Positions 52,709 to 62,272 of a DNA stretch of 64,000 nucleotides are shown piece after piece (position 1 is the stretch's first letter; each line of letters starts with the position of its first letter). A program made the position numbers and the translations under genes. The notes beneath the pieces are model-generated. The model did not search any database. It saw nothing but the letters and a program-made list of their open reading frames with translations, and was not told the origin of the DNA. The stretch is from Salinimicrobium marinum (GTDB lineage: Bacteria; Bacteroidota; Bacteroidia; Flavobacteriales; Flavobacteriaceae): positions 743,470-807,469 of the forward strand of contig NZ_BMXB01000001.1 of NCBI RefSeq assembly GCF_014651535.1, given 5' to 3'.

Positions 52709-54583
52709 TCATCTTATAAGGCTAAAATTACCTTTTATATTTTCAAATCCTTCAATAAATATATCGTACCAGTAATCTTCTGCAGGAAGAGGCTGCCCGT
52801 TAAAGCTGCCATCCCATTTAAAATGCTGGCCTGAGCCGGTGCTCAAAAGTTTGCCGTAACGATCAAAAATCCGAATTTGTGATACTCCTAAAAAGGTCAC
52901 TCCTTTAAGTTCGAAAACGTCATTAAAGCCGTCATTATTCGGAGTGATGTATTGTGGAATTACAAGGTGGGCAAATTCTTCCTGGATTATATTGCAGCCG
53001 CTTAAATCCCTGACGTAGGCTGTGTAAATTCCGCCGTCAACATCCTCAAAAATATTTGATTCCTGAAAATTCAATCCGTCTATGGAAAATTCAAATGCGC
53101 CTTCAGTTTCCAGGTTTATCTTTATCTGCCTGCTTTCCGAAGAAATTTCTGTGATCAAAGGCATCTCAACAGGCAGTACTTTAATATTTTTAGTGACGCT
53201 GCAACCTCCCGTATTGGTAATCTCCACCCAGTAATTCCCTTCCGTAGAAACAGTAATAGTCTCACTTGTTGCGCCGGTGGACCAGGCGTAGTTTAGGTTG
53301 GGTAGGTTTGCATCCAGTGTTAACGTAGCACCCTCACATAGATAAAGCACCTCATCCTGAGTAGCTGGAGATGCTACAATAGTAAAGGTGATGGCAGTGC
53401 GGTTACCGGGTGCACAGTTGTAACTGGCTTTAACGGCTTCAGCATAAAAAGTTCCTTCCTCCTTCGGAATATAAGTTTTGGTATTTTCGGCTAGAAGATT
53501 TCCGCCGCTCGGGGCATCATACCAGTTCACACTTTCATCGGCTTCAACACCAGCAAGTAATTCCGGAAAAGGATCATTACTGCATATGCTGACATTTCCC
53601 GAACTCACCGGCGGATTTGGCGTTTCCACAATATTTGCAAAAAATGCTTCGGAAGCAGAACTGCACAGGTTATTCTGAAGATTTAAAGCATTTTCGGCAA
53701 CTTTCACGCGATAATAAGTGCTGGAAGTTATGGAATTTGTGGTATAGGTGTCTCCTGTTTCGCCAGTAATATCTGTCCAGTTTTGCTGGTCGCTGCTTTC
53801 CTGCCACTGGAAGAAATGGGTTGAATAAACGGTATGATCAGGAGTGGCTTTCAGGGTAATATTTAAGGGAGCATTTTCTTCACAAACATCAAGACGACTG
53901 GCGGTTGCATTTTCAGGAGTTACGGTCGTAAGATCGCCACAGGACCTGAAGATGATATCATCAATGGCAAGATCATTTCCACAGCCGCCGGCTGCGTTAT
54001 TGAACATCTTAAGGATGATCGAACTTTGTCCCGCCTGAGACTGAAAAGTGAGGGCAAACTGTTTCCACTGAGGAGAGGAAGTGGAGGCAATGGAGCCGGT
54101 ACTTCCTTCTTTGAGGAGGAAGCTGTCTGTCTCATCCCAGATTTCAAAGCGTACATTTATGGGTATTCCTCCATTTGGGCAATTTGGTTGTGAGCGATTG
54201 TAGATATTCATTAAATAAGCAGAAAATTCATACGTCGTATTTTGACAGAGTCCGGAAATCTGCGTTTTGTAAAACCTGCCCGATGTATAATCTGCATTTA
54301 CAATCAATGCCTTTCCATTTGATAGGGTTGTGGAAGGTAAACTGGTATGCCAGCTGTCAATATCCTGTCCAATGCGGCTGGAAATGGTGTATTCCCCATC
54401 CTGCGGATCTCCGGTTACATACCTATAACTCGTGACTGTTGCTGGTAGCGCAGGTCCGCTGGAGTTGCCCGCACCAAAATCTTCATGAAAGATGGGATCT
54501 CCCTTACTTCCTTCGCAAAAGCCTAACTGGGCGAAGGTTGCAGAAGAAAATAATAGGAAGAAGAGGAAGGAGATGGTTCGCAT
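52709..54583 (-). CDS. Secreted multidomain protein with type B T9SS sorting domain
   Basis: A 624-residue exported protein (signal peptide to ATFAQ). Residues about 25-215 form a lectin-like beta-sandwich region with SGRFYKTQISGLCQNTTYEF; Ig-like domains follow (around 225-310 and 320-400, PPVSSGNVSICSNDPFPELL), including an SprB-type segment with LYLCEGATLTLDA. The type B sorting domain at the end has ITPNNDGFNDVFEL, IRIFDRYGKLL and GNFSLIR. It is paired with SprF copy 1. The promoter box lies only 5 bases before the ATG, so the message may be leaderless. Confidence 0.88.
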   Translation of the reverse strand: MRTISFLFFLLFSSATFAQLGFCEGSKGDPIFHEDFGAGNSSGPALPATVTSYRYVTGDPQDGEYTISSRIGQDIDSWHTSLPSTTLSNGKALIVNADYTSGRFYKTQISGLCQNTTYEFSAYLMNIYNRSQPNCPNGGIPINVRFEIWDETDSFLLKEGSTGSIASTSSPQWKQFALTFQSQAGQSSIILKMFNNAAGGCGNDLAIDDIIFRSCGDLTTVTPENATASRLDVCEENAPLNITLKATPDHTVYSTHFFQWQESSDQQNWTDITGETGDTYTTNSITSSTYYRVKVAENALNLQNNLCSSASEAFFANIVETPNPPVSSGNVSICSNDPFPELLAGVEADESVNWYDAPSGGNLLAENTKTYIPKEEGTFYAEAVKASYNCAPGNRTAITFTIVASPATQDEVLYLCEGATLTLDANLPNLNYAWSTGATSETITVSTEGNYWVEITNTGGCSVTKNIKVLPVEMPLITEISSESRQIKINLETEGAFEFSIDGLNFQESNIFEDVDGGIYTAYVRDLSGCNIIQEEFAHLVIPQYITPNNDGFNDVFELKGVTFLGVSQIRIFDRYGKLLSTGSGQHFKWDGSFNGQPLPAEDYWYDIFIEGFENIKGNFSLIR

Positions 54584-54588
54584 TCTCT

Positions 54589-54617
54589 CAAATGTACAAA
54601 TTGCCGACTAACAACAA
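54589..54617 (-). promoter_or_regulatory. Promoter abutting the start of the T9SS cargo gene
   Basis: On the minus strand TTG (54615-54617) - 18 bases - TACATTTG (54589-54596), then 5 bases to the ATG at 54583. The expected transcription start would fall at or next to the first codon. Confidence 0.55.
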
Positions 54618-54778
54618 TTCATACAGGAGGAATATTCTATAAGAAGCAGATAAACCCGCTGTCATGTTAAAAATAAAACCTTTCCGGGTGAAGAAACTTC
54701 AAAATTCTACACCAAGATTTCACTTTGCTTAAAAACCAGATTTAGATTCGTTTCTTTTTATTCGAAATTTTCTTTTAA

Positions 54779-55795
54779 CTACCTTCTTTTCCTTTTCTGA
54801 TTGACGCCGGGGCAGAAACATTCGTATCTTCCTCTATTCTCGCCAAAGTTGAGACCCAGGGTGATTTGATGGAATCCGGTGTTGCTCATTACCACCGAAT
54901 TGAACTGCTGACTGTACGTGTAAGCAAAGAGAAAATTACGGTGTTCGAATCCGGCAAAAGGAGTGAGGTACTGTAAATGCTGATTTTTTACACCTCTTCC
55001 TTCGGCAGTATATTCCGCACCTTCAAAGCTGCGTCTGTAGGAAGCTCCGGCAAATAATCCGCCGTATTCGAGGTCACGATACACCTTCAGGTTAAGGTCG
55101 ATGGTCTTTTCGCCCGATGCTTCCCGCCATTGGAATAATACAGAAGGTTCATAGCTCCAGGTACGTCTGTAGGTTTCGATCACATATCCGGTGGAGAAGA
55201 GGTATTTCCGCTGGTTGCTGGGAACAGCATCTGAAAAGAAATACTCGCGTTCAACAGAAAGTATATTTTTAGCGGTAAGATGAGCGAAAAAATTGAAATA
55301 ATAATAAGAGGCCCCTACATCCATATTTGCATAAATATCTGAAGCAAAACGATCCCCGATCATAGGATCATAACCTGAAAAGCCACTTTGGTCCAGACTA
55401 TGCTGTATCATCCCGCCGCTTATCCCAAAGGAAAGCTGATTCAGGTCTAATTCACTCCTGGAAAATAGCAGGTGATAGGCGAAGGTGCCGTAAATTCCCC
55501 TGCGGGAAAAATTTCCGTTCTGGTCGTTAAAAGCGATGGCTCCTACTCCTACTTTTTCTCTTACCCTGGCGTGTATGCTTAAGGTTTGCAAGCTGGGAGC
55601 GTTTTCCACATCAAACCACTGCTGTCTTGCAGTAAGCCTTATTTTATTCATGTTGGAGGCCCCGGCCATGGAAGGATGGAGCAGGTACAAATTATCGGTT
55701 AAATAATCGGAATAGGTAGGGATGACTTCCTGAGCCTTAAGATTTCCGGAGAAAGTAAGGCTGATGAAAGAAAATATTATAAATAGCTGTTTCAT
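54779..55795 (-). CDS. PorP/SprF-family type IX secretion membrane protein (copy 2)
   Basis: A 338-residue outer-membrane beta-barrel protein with signal peptide (after FSGNLKAQ). It is collinear with copy 1 and nearly identical through the EVIPTYSDYLTDNLYLLHPS, NGNFSRRG and SGFHQITL-type segments; differences concentrate in short loops. It sits 47 bases downstream of the 1356-residue cargo gene, so each cargo has its own SprF. Same predicted role in export of T9SS type B substrates. Confidence 0.9.
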   Translation of the reverse strand: MKQLFIIFSFISLTFSGNLKAQEVIPTYSDYLTDNLYLLHPSMAGASNMNKIRLTARQQWFDVENAPSLQTLSIHARVREKVGVGAIAFNDQNGNFSRRGIYGTFAYHLLFSRSELDLNQLSFGISGGMIQHSLDQSGFSGYDPMIGDRFASDIYANMDVGASYYYFNFFAHLTAKNILSVEREYFFSDAVPSNQRKYLFSTGYVIETYRRTWSYEPSVLFQWREASGEKTIDLNLKVYRDLEYGGLFAGASYRRSFEGAEYTAEGRGVKNQHLQYLTPFAGFEHRNFLFAYTYSQQFNSVVMSNTGFHQITLGLNFGENRGRYECFCPGVNQKRKRR

Positions 55796-55842
55796 GTCTG
55801 GACTGGCTGAAAATGTAACTCCTGAATAAATTTTATGCTGTT

Positions 55843-58800
55843 TTATTTCCGCATTAACGTAAAATGGGATTTAAACTCTTTAGGTACCCCTTCATGGTCA
55901 AAGCTCACTTTAAACCAATAATCATCTGAAGGCATTGCTCTACCATGGAAATATCCGTCCCAGCTGTCGGTGGGAGGAAAAACCTTCAGTAGTTTTCCGT
56001 AGCGGTCAAAAACAGAAATTCTTGCTTCCGGGTGATCTAAAAGATCTGGAATGGTCCATGTTTCGAAATATCCGTCACCATTGGGGGTAAAATACTTGGG
56101 ATATTTAAGCACCACCACTTCTGCCGTTGCTTGCCCGCAATTCCCAGAAACACCTCTAACGGTAATGGTATGGACTCCCGATGGAACATCTCGAAATTCA
56201 TTGCTTTCCTGAAATTCCCCGTTGTTCAACTGATATTCGTACTGCCCAAATCCCCTGTCCACAGAAATGGTAATGACTGCGACATCTTCAAACGGTGCTG
56301 TTACGGCAGCAGAAATAATAGGTTTAGCCGATTCCAGTACAGTAACCGAAGTGGAAGCATAATTACAACTGGCACCTATTTCAGGATTTAATTTGAGGGT
56401 TTCCACATAGTACTCTCCTTCCTGGGAAACAGAATATTCTGGGCCTACATGCATAAGTTTATCTTCAAGAAACCACAGTACTTCAAATTCTAAAGGATCA
56501 AGATTGGATTTTAAAAGATATTCTGATTCCACTTCTCCCGTTTCAGGATTTCTACAGATGGTTCCGCCTTTGATGTCCAGTTCTAAGAGGGGATATACAG
56601 TTATTTCAATCTTTTTTTCATTGATACAGGAAGCGTTCTCTTTTGCGGTAGCATACACATAAACAGTGTGATTTCCGGGAACTGAAATGGTACGTTCTTC
56701 AGCAGAAAGTTCTGCCTCGCCACCGGGACTCCAATAGTAACTAACATTATATTCTTCCTGAGACAAAACAGGAAGCGTATAACTGTCACAGCTTTCAACA
56801 GGAGCATAATCGGGCAGGGGTGGTGTTTCTGTCACAGTCACCATGAAACTGGTTTCATCTGTACAGATAAACCTCGTCCCGTTGCTGGAGAACACATAAA
56901 TTCTTTGGGTAGAAGTCACTGCATCCCCGGCTTTCAGTTTAGTTCCTCTTCCGTTGCTTTCGGTAAAATAGTTGCCTTTGGTGATTTGGGGTAAAATATA
57001 GGAGTCACAAACCGAAACATCTTCGTATTCGTCTACATCAATTCCTTCGACATAAATGGTAAATCCGTTCTCACTAAAGCAGGAGGTAAGATCTTCCCAG
57101 GCGCTGTAAACATACAGGGTTTGTGTGGTGGTGATAATTTCGCCTCCATTCACCAGGGTGCCTTTTCCACCAGGTTTTGTGTAATAGGAACCGTACCTCA
57201 ATACAGGCAGTTCATACGCCGCACAGGTATAAATATCTGTGAAGTTCTCTACTTTGGGCAACGGCCTTATTTCAACTACAAAACTGCTTTCATTGAAGCA
57301 GCCATTCTCCTCATTATTGATATAGATAGTAGAGGTGGTATCAATGATATTCCCGGCAAATAGTTGAGTTCCCGCTCTGTTGGCTTCGGTAAAATATCCT
57401 CCATGCGTCAGCTCCGGAAGTTCAAAAAGTTCGTTTTCACAAACCAGAACATCCTGCAGCATATCTACTTCGGGAATGGGAATGATGGTAATATTAAAAG
57501 ACAGGTTGTCTGTACAGTTCTTTGCTGATGTAGTTTCAGCATAATAATACAGGGTCTGAGAGGTCGTAATAAAACTTCCTGCCGGGATCTCTTTTCCCTT
57601 TCCGAAGGCTTCTGTAAAATATGATCCCACTTCAGGAACAGGTAACTCATAGCTTCCGCAGGCAACCACATTCTCATATTTCGGAGTAATGGTGACCTGG
57701 AAAGTATGTTCATTGGTACAGGTTCCATTATTACTGAACACGTACAAAGTCTGAGAAGCGATCAGGACCTGGCCTGCAGTGAACTTCTTTCCTTTTCCTC
57801 CGGGTGCTGTGAAATAATCGCCATTTTGAAGTGCCGGAAGTTTGTAACTGGTACAGGTGACCACATTTTCAGGTTCATCTACCGGTGGTAGTGGTAAAAT
57901 GGTAATATTGAAAGTTTCCTCCCGGCAAAAGGTGCCTTCTATTTCGGCATAGAAATATATAGGTCCGTTTTCGGTAATAACAGTACCGGGAAGTAGTTCT
58001 GTTCCGGTACCTTCTGGTCCTCCCGGCTGGCTGTAAAAAGCTCCTTCGGGGGGAGAAGGAACAGTAAAGCTACCACAGTATTTTTCACCAATGCTGTAGT
58101 CTTCAATAATGGTCACTCTAAAGCTGGACTCGTTAGTACAGCCGTTTTCGTCGGGTCCATTAAATATGTAAATTACTGAGGTTTCATCAATGATGTCTCC
58201 GGCAAACAAGGCTTTTCCCATTCCGCCAGACTGGGTAAAATAGTTTCCGTGGGTGATTTCCGGAAGGATGTATTGCACACATTCCACCACATCTTCCAGG
58301 CTGTCCACCGGTGGCATATCATTTAAAATCACTTCAAAACTCACTGTGGCTGTACATTCGGGCATATTAAGGTCCTGAACCCGGGCCCAAATGGTTTTCG
58401 ATTTCTGGCCTTTTGCTACCTGATATTGCTCCGGCGTTTCAATCCTTTTTTTATTTTTCTCGGCATCTTCCCGAAGGCTGAAATAAGAAACTTCATAAGC
58501 GGCGGGATCCTGTGTTCCAAGAATCTGATCCCGGGTCTGCGTCAGGTCTACTTCCACTGCCGATCCAGGGACGAAACATTCTTCCACAGGATCGGGTTTA
58601 TTGGCTTCCACAGGATCATTGACTAGTAACTGAAAATCGTACACCGCATCACAGGTATTTCCGGTGAATTTGTTTACCAGTTTTATAAGAATCTTTTGAT
58701 TTCCGGAACTGCGGAAATTGTTCAGTTCAGTTGGAGGAACAGGGATATTATTAGTGATCCTTGTAAAAGAGGTGTAGTAAAAAACATCATATTCTTTAGG

Positions 58801-59913
58801 ATCTACTCCTAAAGCTGCTGCATTGTTTTGGGTAAGGTCGTAGTAATAAATACCTGAACCGTTATCGCACACCGTGAGATCTACAGGATTACTCACGTCC
58901 AGATTGGAAAAGACCACCTCATCTGTCACCAGGCAACTTGTTCCGTTTTTTGTCACACGAACCCCAAAAGTTCCGGTTTTGTTGACATTAAGAGAGTTTG
59001 CAGATTCTCCGGAAATTACTGCTCCGTTGTAGGTCCAGCTATGTGCATACATATTAGTGTCGAGTCCGGTTTCGATGGTATAGGCATCTCCTTGGCAAAA
59101 ACTGCGGTCGGGTCCAAGATCTACATTGGCATTAAAACTTCCGGCTTCAAGAAAAATGGCGGAGTCGAAATTGGCATCATTTGAGTCTCCGATCACCAGT
59201 CTTATCCGGTATGGTTTTCCGGGGGTAATATCTGCGGAAGCATTCATGACCTGTGTATAACCTCTCATGTTCACGGTTGAAGCCGAAGGATTGTCCACCT
59301 GATAACTGGAAAAAAGTTCGGGATAATCAGATTCACAGGAGGCATTGTAAGTATCATCTTTTATGGTCCTGACGGAAACTGGGGTTTCTGTTTCCGGTAC
59401 CACGGCCAGGTTAATGGTTTCGCCAGTCGAAAGATCTGTCAACAAAAAGGCGAATACATCACTGGAAACGCACTGCCATTCCCCGTATTCGTTGGAAGCG
59501 AATAAAAAGTTGAAGTTAAAATTGCTGGAAAGCGGAACAAAATCAAATTCAAGAAAAGCTACATCGGTAATAACAGCCGATTGTCCTTCATCGCTGTTGA
59601 TGCGTTCCAGGTCCGCATCCCGGTAATTGTTTTCCTGACTGCTAACATTTTTTCCTGTGTATTTTCCTTCTGTTAATTTGGCCTCACCACTTCGAATAAT
59701 GACCCCTTCGGAAATAGGAAATTCTCCGCCGTTATTGTTGAAATAGGCTACAGATTTGTCAGAAGAAAGATCAATATTGGAAACTTCCACACAGGCGTTA
59801 TCCAGTAAAGCATTTACCAAACCTGAAGGGTCACGTGTACTATCATCGACACTCACCGTTTGACCATATCCCATCGCACATGCCATAATAAGCATATACT
59901 TTATCCACTTCAT
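55843..59913 (-). CDS. Giant T9SS adhesin-like protein: choice-of-anchor L domain, repeat array, type B sorting domain
   Basis: The start at 59913 gives a proper signal peptide (KWIKYMLIMACAMGYG); a longer frame would begin inside the predicted promoter. The 1356-residue product has a choice-of-anchor L domain (about 30-260, LEFDFVPLSSNFNFNFLFAS), a linker with Ig-like segments, then about eight copies of a roughly 65-residue unit with pattern C-x-x-Y-x-L-P, G-x-Y-F-T, G-x-G-x, A-G-x-x-I-x-x-T-x-T-x-Y and C-x-x-E-x-S-F-x-V-T-I. A final Ig-like region leads to the type B sorting domain (FTPNGDGYFETW, ISVFDRYGKLL, HFTLMRK). A surface adhesin is inferred. Paired with SprF copy 2. Confidence 0.9.
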   Translation of the reverse strand: MKWIKYMLIMACAMGYGQTVSVDDSTRDPSGLVNALLDNACVEVSNIDLSSDKSVAYFNNNGGEFPISEGVIIRSGEAKLTEGKYTGKNVSSQENNYRDADLERINSDEGQSAVITDVAFLEFDFVPLSSNFNFNFLFASNEYGEWQCVSSDVFAFLLTDLSTGETINLAVVPETETPVSVRTIKDDTYNASCESDYPELFSSYQVDNPSASTVNMRGYTQVMNASADITPGKPYRIRLVIGDSNDANFDSAIFLEAGSFNANVDLGPDRSFCQGDAYTIETGLDTNMYAHSWTYNGAVISGESANSLNVNKTGTFGVRVTKNGTSCLVTDEVVFSNLDVSNPVDLTVCDNGSGIYYYDLTQNNAAALGVDPKEYDVFYYTSFTRITNNIPVPPTELNNFRSSGNQKILIKLVNKFTGNTCDAVYDFQLLVNDPVEANKPDPVEECFVPGSAVEVDLTQTRDQILGTQDPAAYEVSYFSLREDAEKNKKRIETPEQYQVAKGQKSKTIWARVQDLNMPECTATVSFEVILNDMPPVDSLEDVVECVQYILPEITHGNYFTQSGGMGKALFAGDIIDETSVIYIFNGPDENGCTNESSFRVTIIEDYSIGEKYCGSFTVPSPPEGAFYSQPGGPEGTGTELLPGTVITENGPIYFYAEIEGTFCREETFNITILPLPPVDEPENVVTCTSYKLPALQNGDYFTAPGGKGKKFTAGQVLIASQTLYVFSNNGTCTNEHTFQVTITPKYENVVACGSYELPVPEVGSYFTEAFGKGKEIPAGSFITTSQTLYYYAETTSAKNCTDNLSFNITIIPIPEVDMLQDVLVCENELFELPELTHGGYFTEANRAGTQLFAGNIIDTTSTIYINNEENGCFNESSFVVEIRPLPKVENFTDIYTCAAYELPVLRYGSYYTKPGGKGTLVNGGEIITTTQTLYVYSAWEDLTSCFSENGFTIYVEGIDVDEYEDVSVCDSYILPQITKGNYFTESNGRGTKLKAGDAVTSTQRIYVFSSNGTRFICTDETSFMVTVTETPPLPDYAPVESCDSYTLPVLSQEEYNVSYYWSPGGEAELSAEERTISVPGNHTVYVYATAKENASCINEKKIEITVYPLLELDIKGGTICRNPETGEVESEYLLKSNLDPLEFEVLWFLEDKLMHVGPEYSVSQEGEYYVETLKLNPEIGASCNYASTSVTVLESAKPIISAAVTAPFEDVAVITISVDRGFGQYEYQLNNGEFQESNEFRDVPSGVHTITVRGVSGNCGQATAEVVVLKYPKYFTPNGDGYFETWTIPDLLDHPEARISVFDRYGKLLKVFPPTDSWDGYFHGRAMPSDDYWFKVSFDHEGVPKEFKSHFTLMRK

Positions 59914-59985
59914 AAAACTATATTTAAAAATTAGAAATAGTTTTTTTCTCACTTCCGCTAAACAGACACATCTGATTAGCGAATG

Positions 59986-59993
59986 CAAAATTA
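59986..59993 (-). promoter_or_regulatory. -7 box of the giant adhesin gene
   Basis: Minus-strand TAATTTTG fits TANNTTTG and predicts a start near 59979, about 65 bases before the ATG at 59913. No -33 TTG is evident. Confidence 0.4.
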
Positions 59994-60431
59994 GTATAGG
60001 AAACGGATAAAGGGCATATTTATTCGATGAAATACACTATAGATCTTAAATTTATGTTAATCAACATTTTATCATTAAAAAACTATGATTTTCATGATTT
60101 TTTAAAGAAATCTTTGACAAATGAAATTACTACATGGTTTTCTGGTTGATCCTCTTTTGGTAGGTCAGGCTTGTAAAATTTCTTTTTCAACTAAAAATGA
60201 GAAGATTAGAAAGCTAAAATCACTGAAAATCTTCCAGCGAACTTCAGATTTTGATTTCCATATCCAATGTTGCCGACAAGCAGAAATGGAAAATACCGGA
60301 TTTAAATAAATTTTCTGAAGCCATGAGATTTTGATGTATTACAGGAGAAAGATAATTTGCTGAAAATCCAGAAATCCTTCTTTGGAAAGATTTTTTAGGA
60401 GAGTAGGAAAATTGTATTTTCAGAAAAGAAT
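59994..60431. other. Intergenic stretch between adhesin and MFS genes
   Basis: About 440 AT-rich bases between a minus-strand promoter and the 3' end of a minus-strand MFS gene. The open frame 60121-60309 on the plus strand has no coding signature. No hairpin or repeat worth naming was found. Confidence 0.6.
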
Positions 60432-61616
60432 TTATCCTTTACGAACTTTTTTTCGGAAAAGACTCCACAATCCGAAGGCAGGGCCTGCAGCAAGCAGCGC
60501 GAGCATGTAAATGGTTTCGAACTGCAGCATTAAGAAGTTGATGAATTGAATACTTACAATGGTAATGACGAACCCAATAGAATTCACAATGGTCAAAGCT
60601 GTTCCGCGAATTTCCGGATTTGCATTCTGCGCTATCAGGGTGGAAAAAAGCGGGGAATCTGCCACTACAGTCAGCCCCCAGAAAATTAGAAACGAGATCA
60701 GCAGGGCGGGAGCATCCAGAATAAAAATCAGCGGAAAAAGTAGGCAGCAACATCCCGACAAAAAAAGTGCCGTGGCAGCAGTTTTTTCGCTACCTATTCT
60801 TTCTGAAATATATCCCCCTGCGATACAGGCAATGCCTCCGCTTCCTATAATGAGGAAGGAGATCAACGGAATATTATATTCGGTGGCCGGATGCAGCATA
60901 TTGTAACTGCTTAAAATAAGCGGAACAAAAGCCCAGAAGGTGTAGAGTTCCCACATATGACCAAAATACCCGTAGGCCGCAGCACGAAACCGGCTATTCC
61001 TGAATATCCCAAAAATGCGGAAAGAAACTTTTCCGGCACCTGCTTTCCTGTACGGTCCTTCCGGAACCAGAAATAAAATTAAAAAGCCTCCCAAAATTGC
61101 TATTACTGAGGTGGTAATGATTACCAATTTCCATGGGAGGTCTTCACTCCCGCTAAAGGTTTTTAGTAAGTGTGGAAAGGCAGTTCCCAGAACCAGTGCT
61201 CCTACCAGGTATCCTAAAGATTTTCCCAGGCCTTCCTTAAAATAATCTGCGGCAATTTTCATTCCCACAGGATAAATTCCGGCGAGGGAAAATCCGGTGA
61301 GGAAACGCCACAGGAGCAGACTATTCAGGCTGTTTTGTTCCAGTAAAATTCCCAGGTTGAATATTGCTCCCAAAAGTGCACATACAAAGAATAATTTGGA
61401 AGGCTGAAACCTGTCTGCAAGGTTTAGAAAAGCAAAAACAAGAGTTCCGCCAATAAATCCTAATTGTACTGCAGCGGTTAGATGCCCCAGTGCCGTCAGC
61501 TCCAGGTTAAAGGTTTTAAGAAGATCACTCATCACTCCGTTTCCTGCAAACCATAAGGAGGTGCAGCAAAATTGAGCAAAAACAATGATAGGCAGTATCT
61601 GTCTCGTCTTATTCAA
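60432..61616 (-). CDS. MFS transporter, unknown substrate
   Basis: A 394-residue carrier with twelve predicted helices. It contains LWFAGNGVMSDL after helix 1, RFLTGFSLAGIYPVGMKIAADYF on helix 4-5 and GSGGIACIAGGYISERIGS around helix 8, the standard MFS symmetry. The sequence resembles the small CynX/YbfB-like group more than sugar porters, but the substrate cannot be read. It is separated by 655 bases from the next transporter gene. Confidence 0.85.
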   Translation of the reverse strand: MNKTRQILPIIVFAQFCCTSLWFAGNGVMSDLLKTFNLELTALGHLTAAVQLGFIGGTLVFAFLNLADRFQPSKLFFVCALLGAIFNLGILLEQNSLNSLLLWRFLTGFSLAGIYPVGMKIAADYFKEGLGKSLGYLVGALVLGTAFPHLLKTFSGSEDLPWKLVIITTSVIAILGGFLILFLVPEGPYRKAGAGKVSFRIFGIFRNSRFRAAAYGYFGHMWELYTFWAFVPLILSSYNMLHPATEYNIPLISFLIIGSGGIACIAGGYISERIGSEKTAATALFLSGCCCLLFPLIFILDAPALLISFLIFWGLTVVADSPLFSTLIAQNANPEIRGTALTIVNSIGFVITIVSIQFINFLMLQFETIYMLALLAAGPAFGLWSLFRKKVRKG

Positions 61617-62001
61617 GATTCCAATATATGCTGCGGCTAAGGAAATAAAAAATAAGGCAACAAGAAAGGTTTTAAAGAGATCGTTCTTCGCAAATTGTCA
61701 GAATAAGGATTTCCCAGGAACCTTCACCATTTCAGGATACAAGCTTCTTTGAATTTTCTGAATTATTTATTTAATTATAAACAGAAGAAAAATGAACGGA
61801 AAATGCGCTTTAAAAATGATTTTTTTAAATTCTGAAACCCCCTAGTACCTGCTCCATCTTATTTATAATATAGTGTAGAAAATAATTTCCTACAGAATTG
61901 GAGTTTGGTGGTTAGCTGTTTTTCAGTGTTTAATGTGAAGGAAAGGATGGAATATATAGTGGATTTAATATTAAAAAGTCCCTGATTGTGGAAAACCGTA
62001 A

Positions 62002-62030
62002 TTGTTCTCAAAACAGAAAAATTACCTTTG
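62002..62030 (+). promoter_or_regulatory. Promoter of candidate small RNA
   Basis: TTG at 62002-62004, 18-base spacer, TACCTTTG at 62023-62030: full consensus in the middle of a 655-base gap with no plus-strand gene downstream. Predicted start near 62037. Confidence 0.6.
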
Positions 62031-62036
62031 AACATA

Positions 62037-62140
62037 GGAATTGAGAAGATCTACAACTTATTTAAGAAGAAATGCCGGTACCTGCGAAGCAGGTTGAGTA
62101 GGGTCGATTTTGCGGAAGTCAGGACCGGCATTTTATTTCA
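62037..62140 (+). ncRNA. Candidate small RNA, about 100 bases
   Basis: From the predicted start a transcript of about 100 bases would end in a terminator-like structure: outer stem AAATGCCGGT (62070-62079) / ACCGGCATTT (62124-62133), followed by TATTT. Inside it, ACCTGC-GAA-GCAGGT (62080-62094) is a perfect hairpin and a 29-base single-stranded part follows. No open reading frame or known family is recognised. The flanking genes are both on the minus strand, so the unit is independent. The remainder of the 61617-62272 gap is AT-rich without further structure. Confidence 0.5.
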
Positions 62141-62272
62141 TCCATTATCTGTTGAAAGTAGTATCAGTTTTTAGATATTTTCCTGTATAGTTTGTTCTGT
62201 TTAATTAGATTCAGATTATATCTTTATTTATGTTCTTTTTCAGAAGTACTTTAAATATCATTTTTTAAGACC

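Noticed and set aside
55843-59913. Large non-ribosomal or polyketide-type gene from its length
   Set aside because: Translation shows a signal peptide, beta-rich cysteine repeats and a type B T9SS tail, not biosynthetic domains.
60121-60309. 62-codon plus-strand frame in the adhesin/MFS gap
   Set aside because: No promoter, no domain, biased by AT-rich sequence; length is expected by chance.
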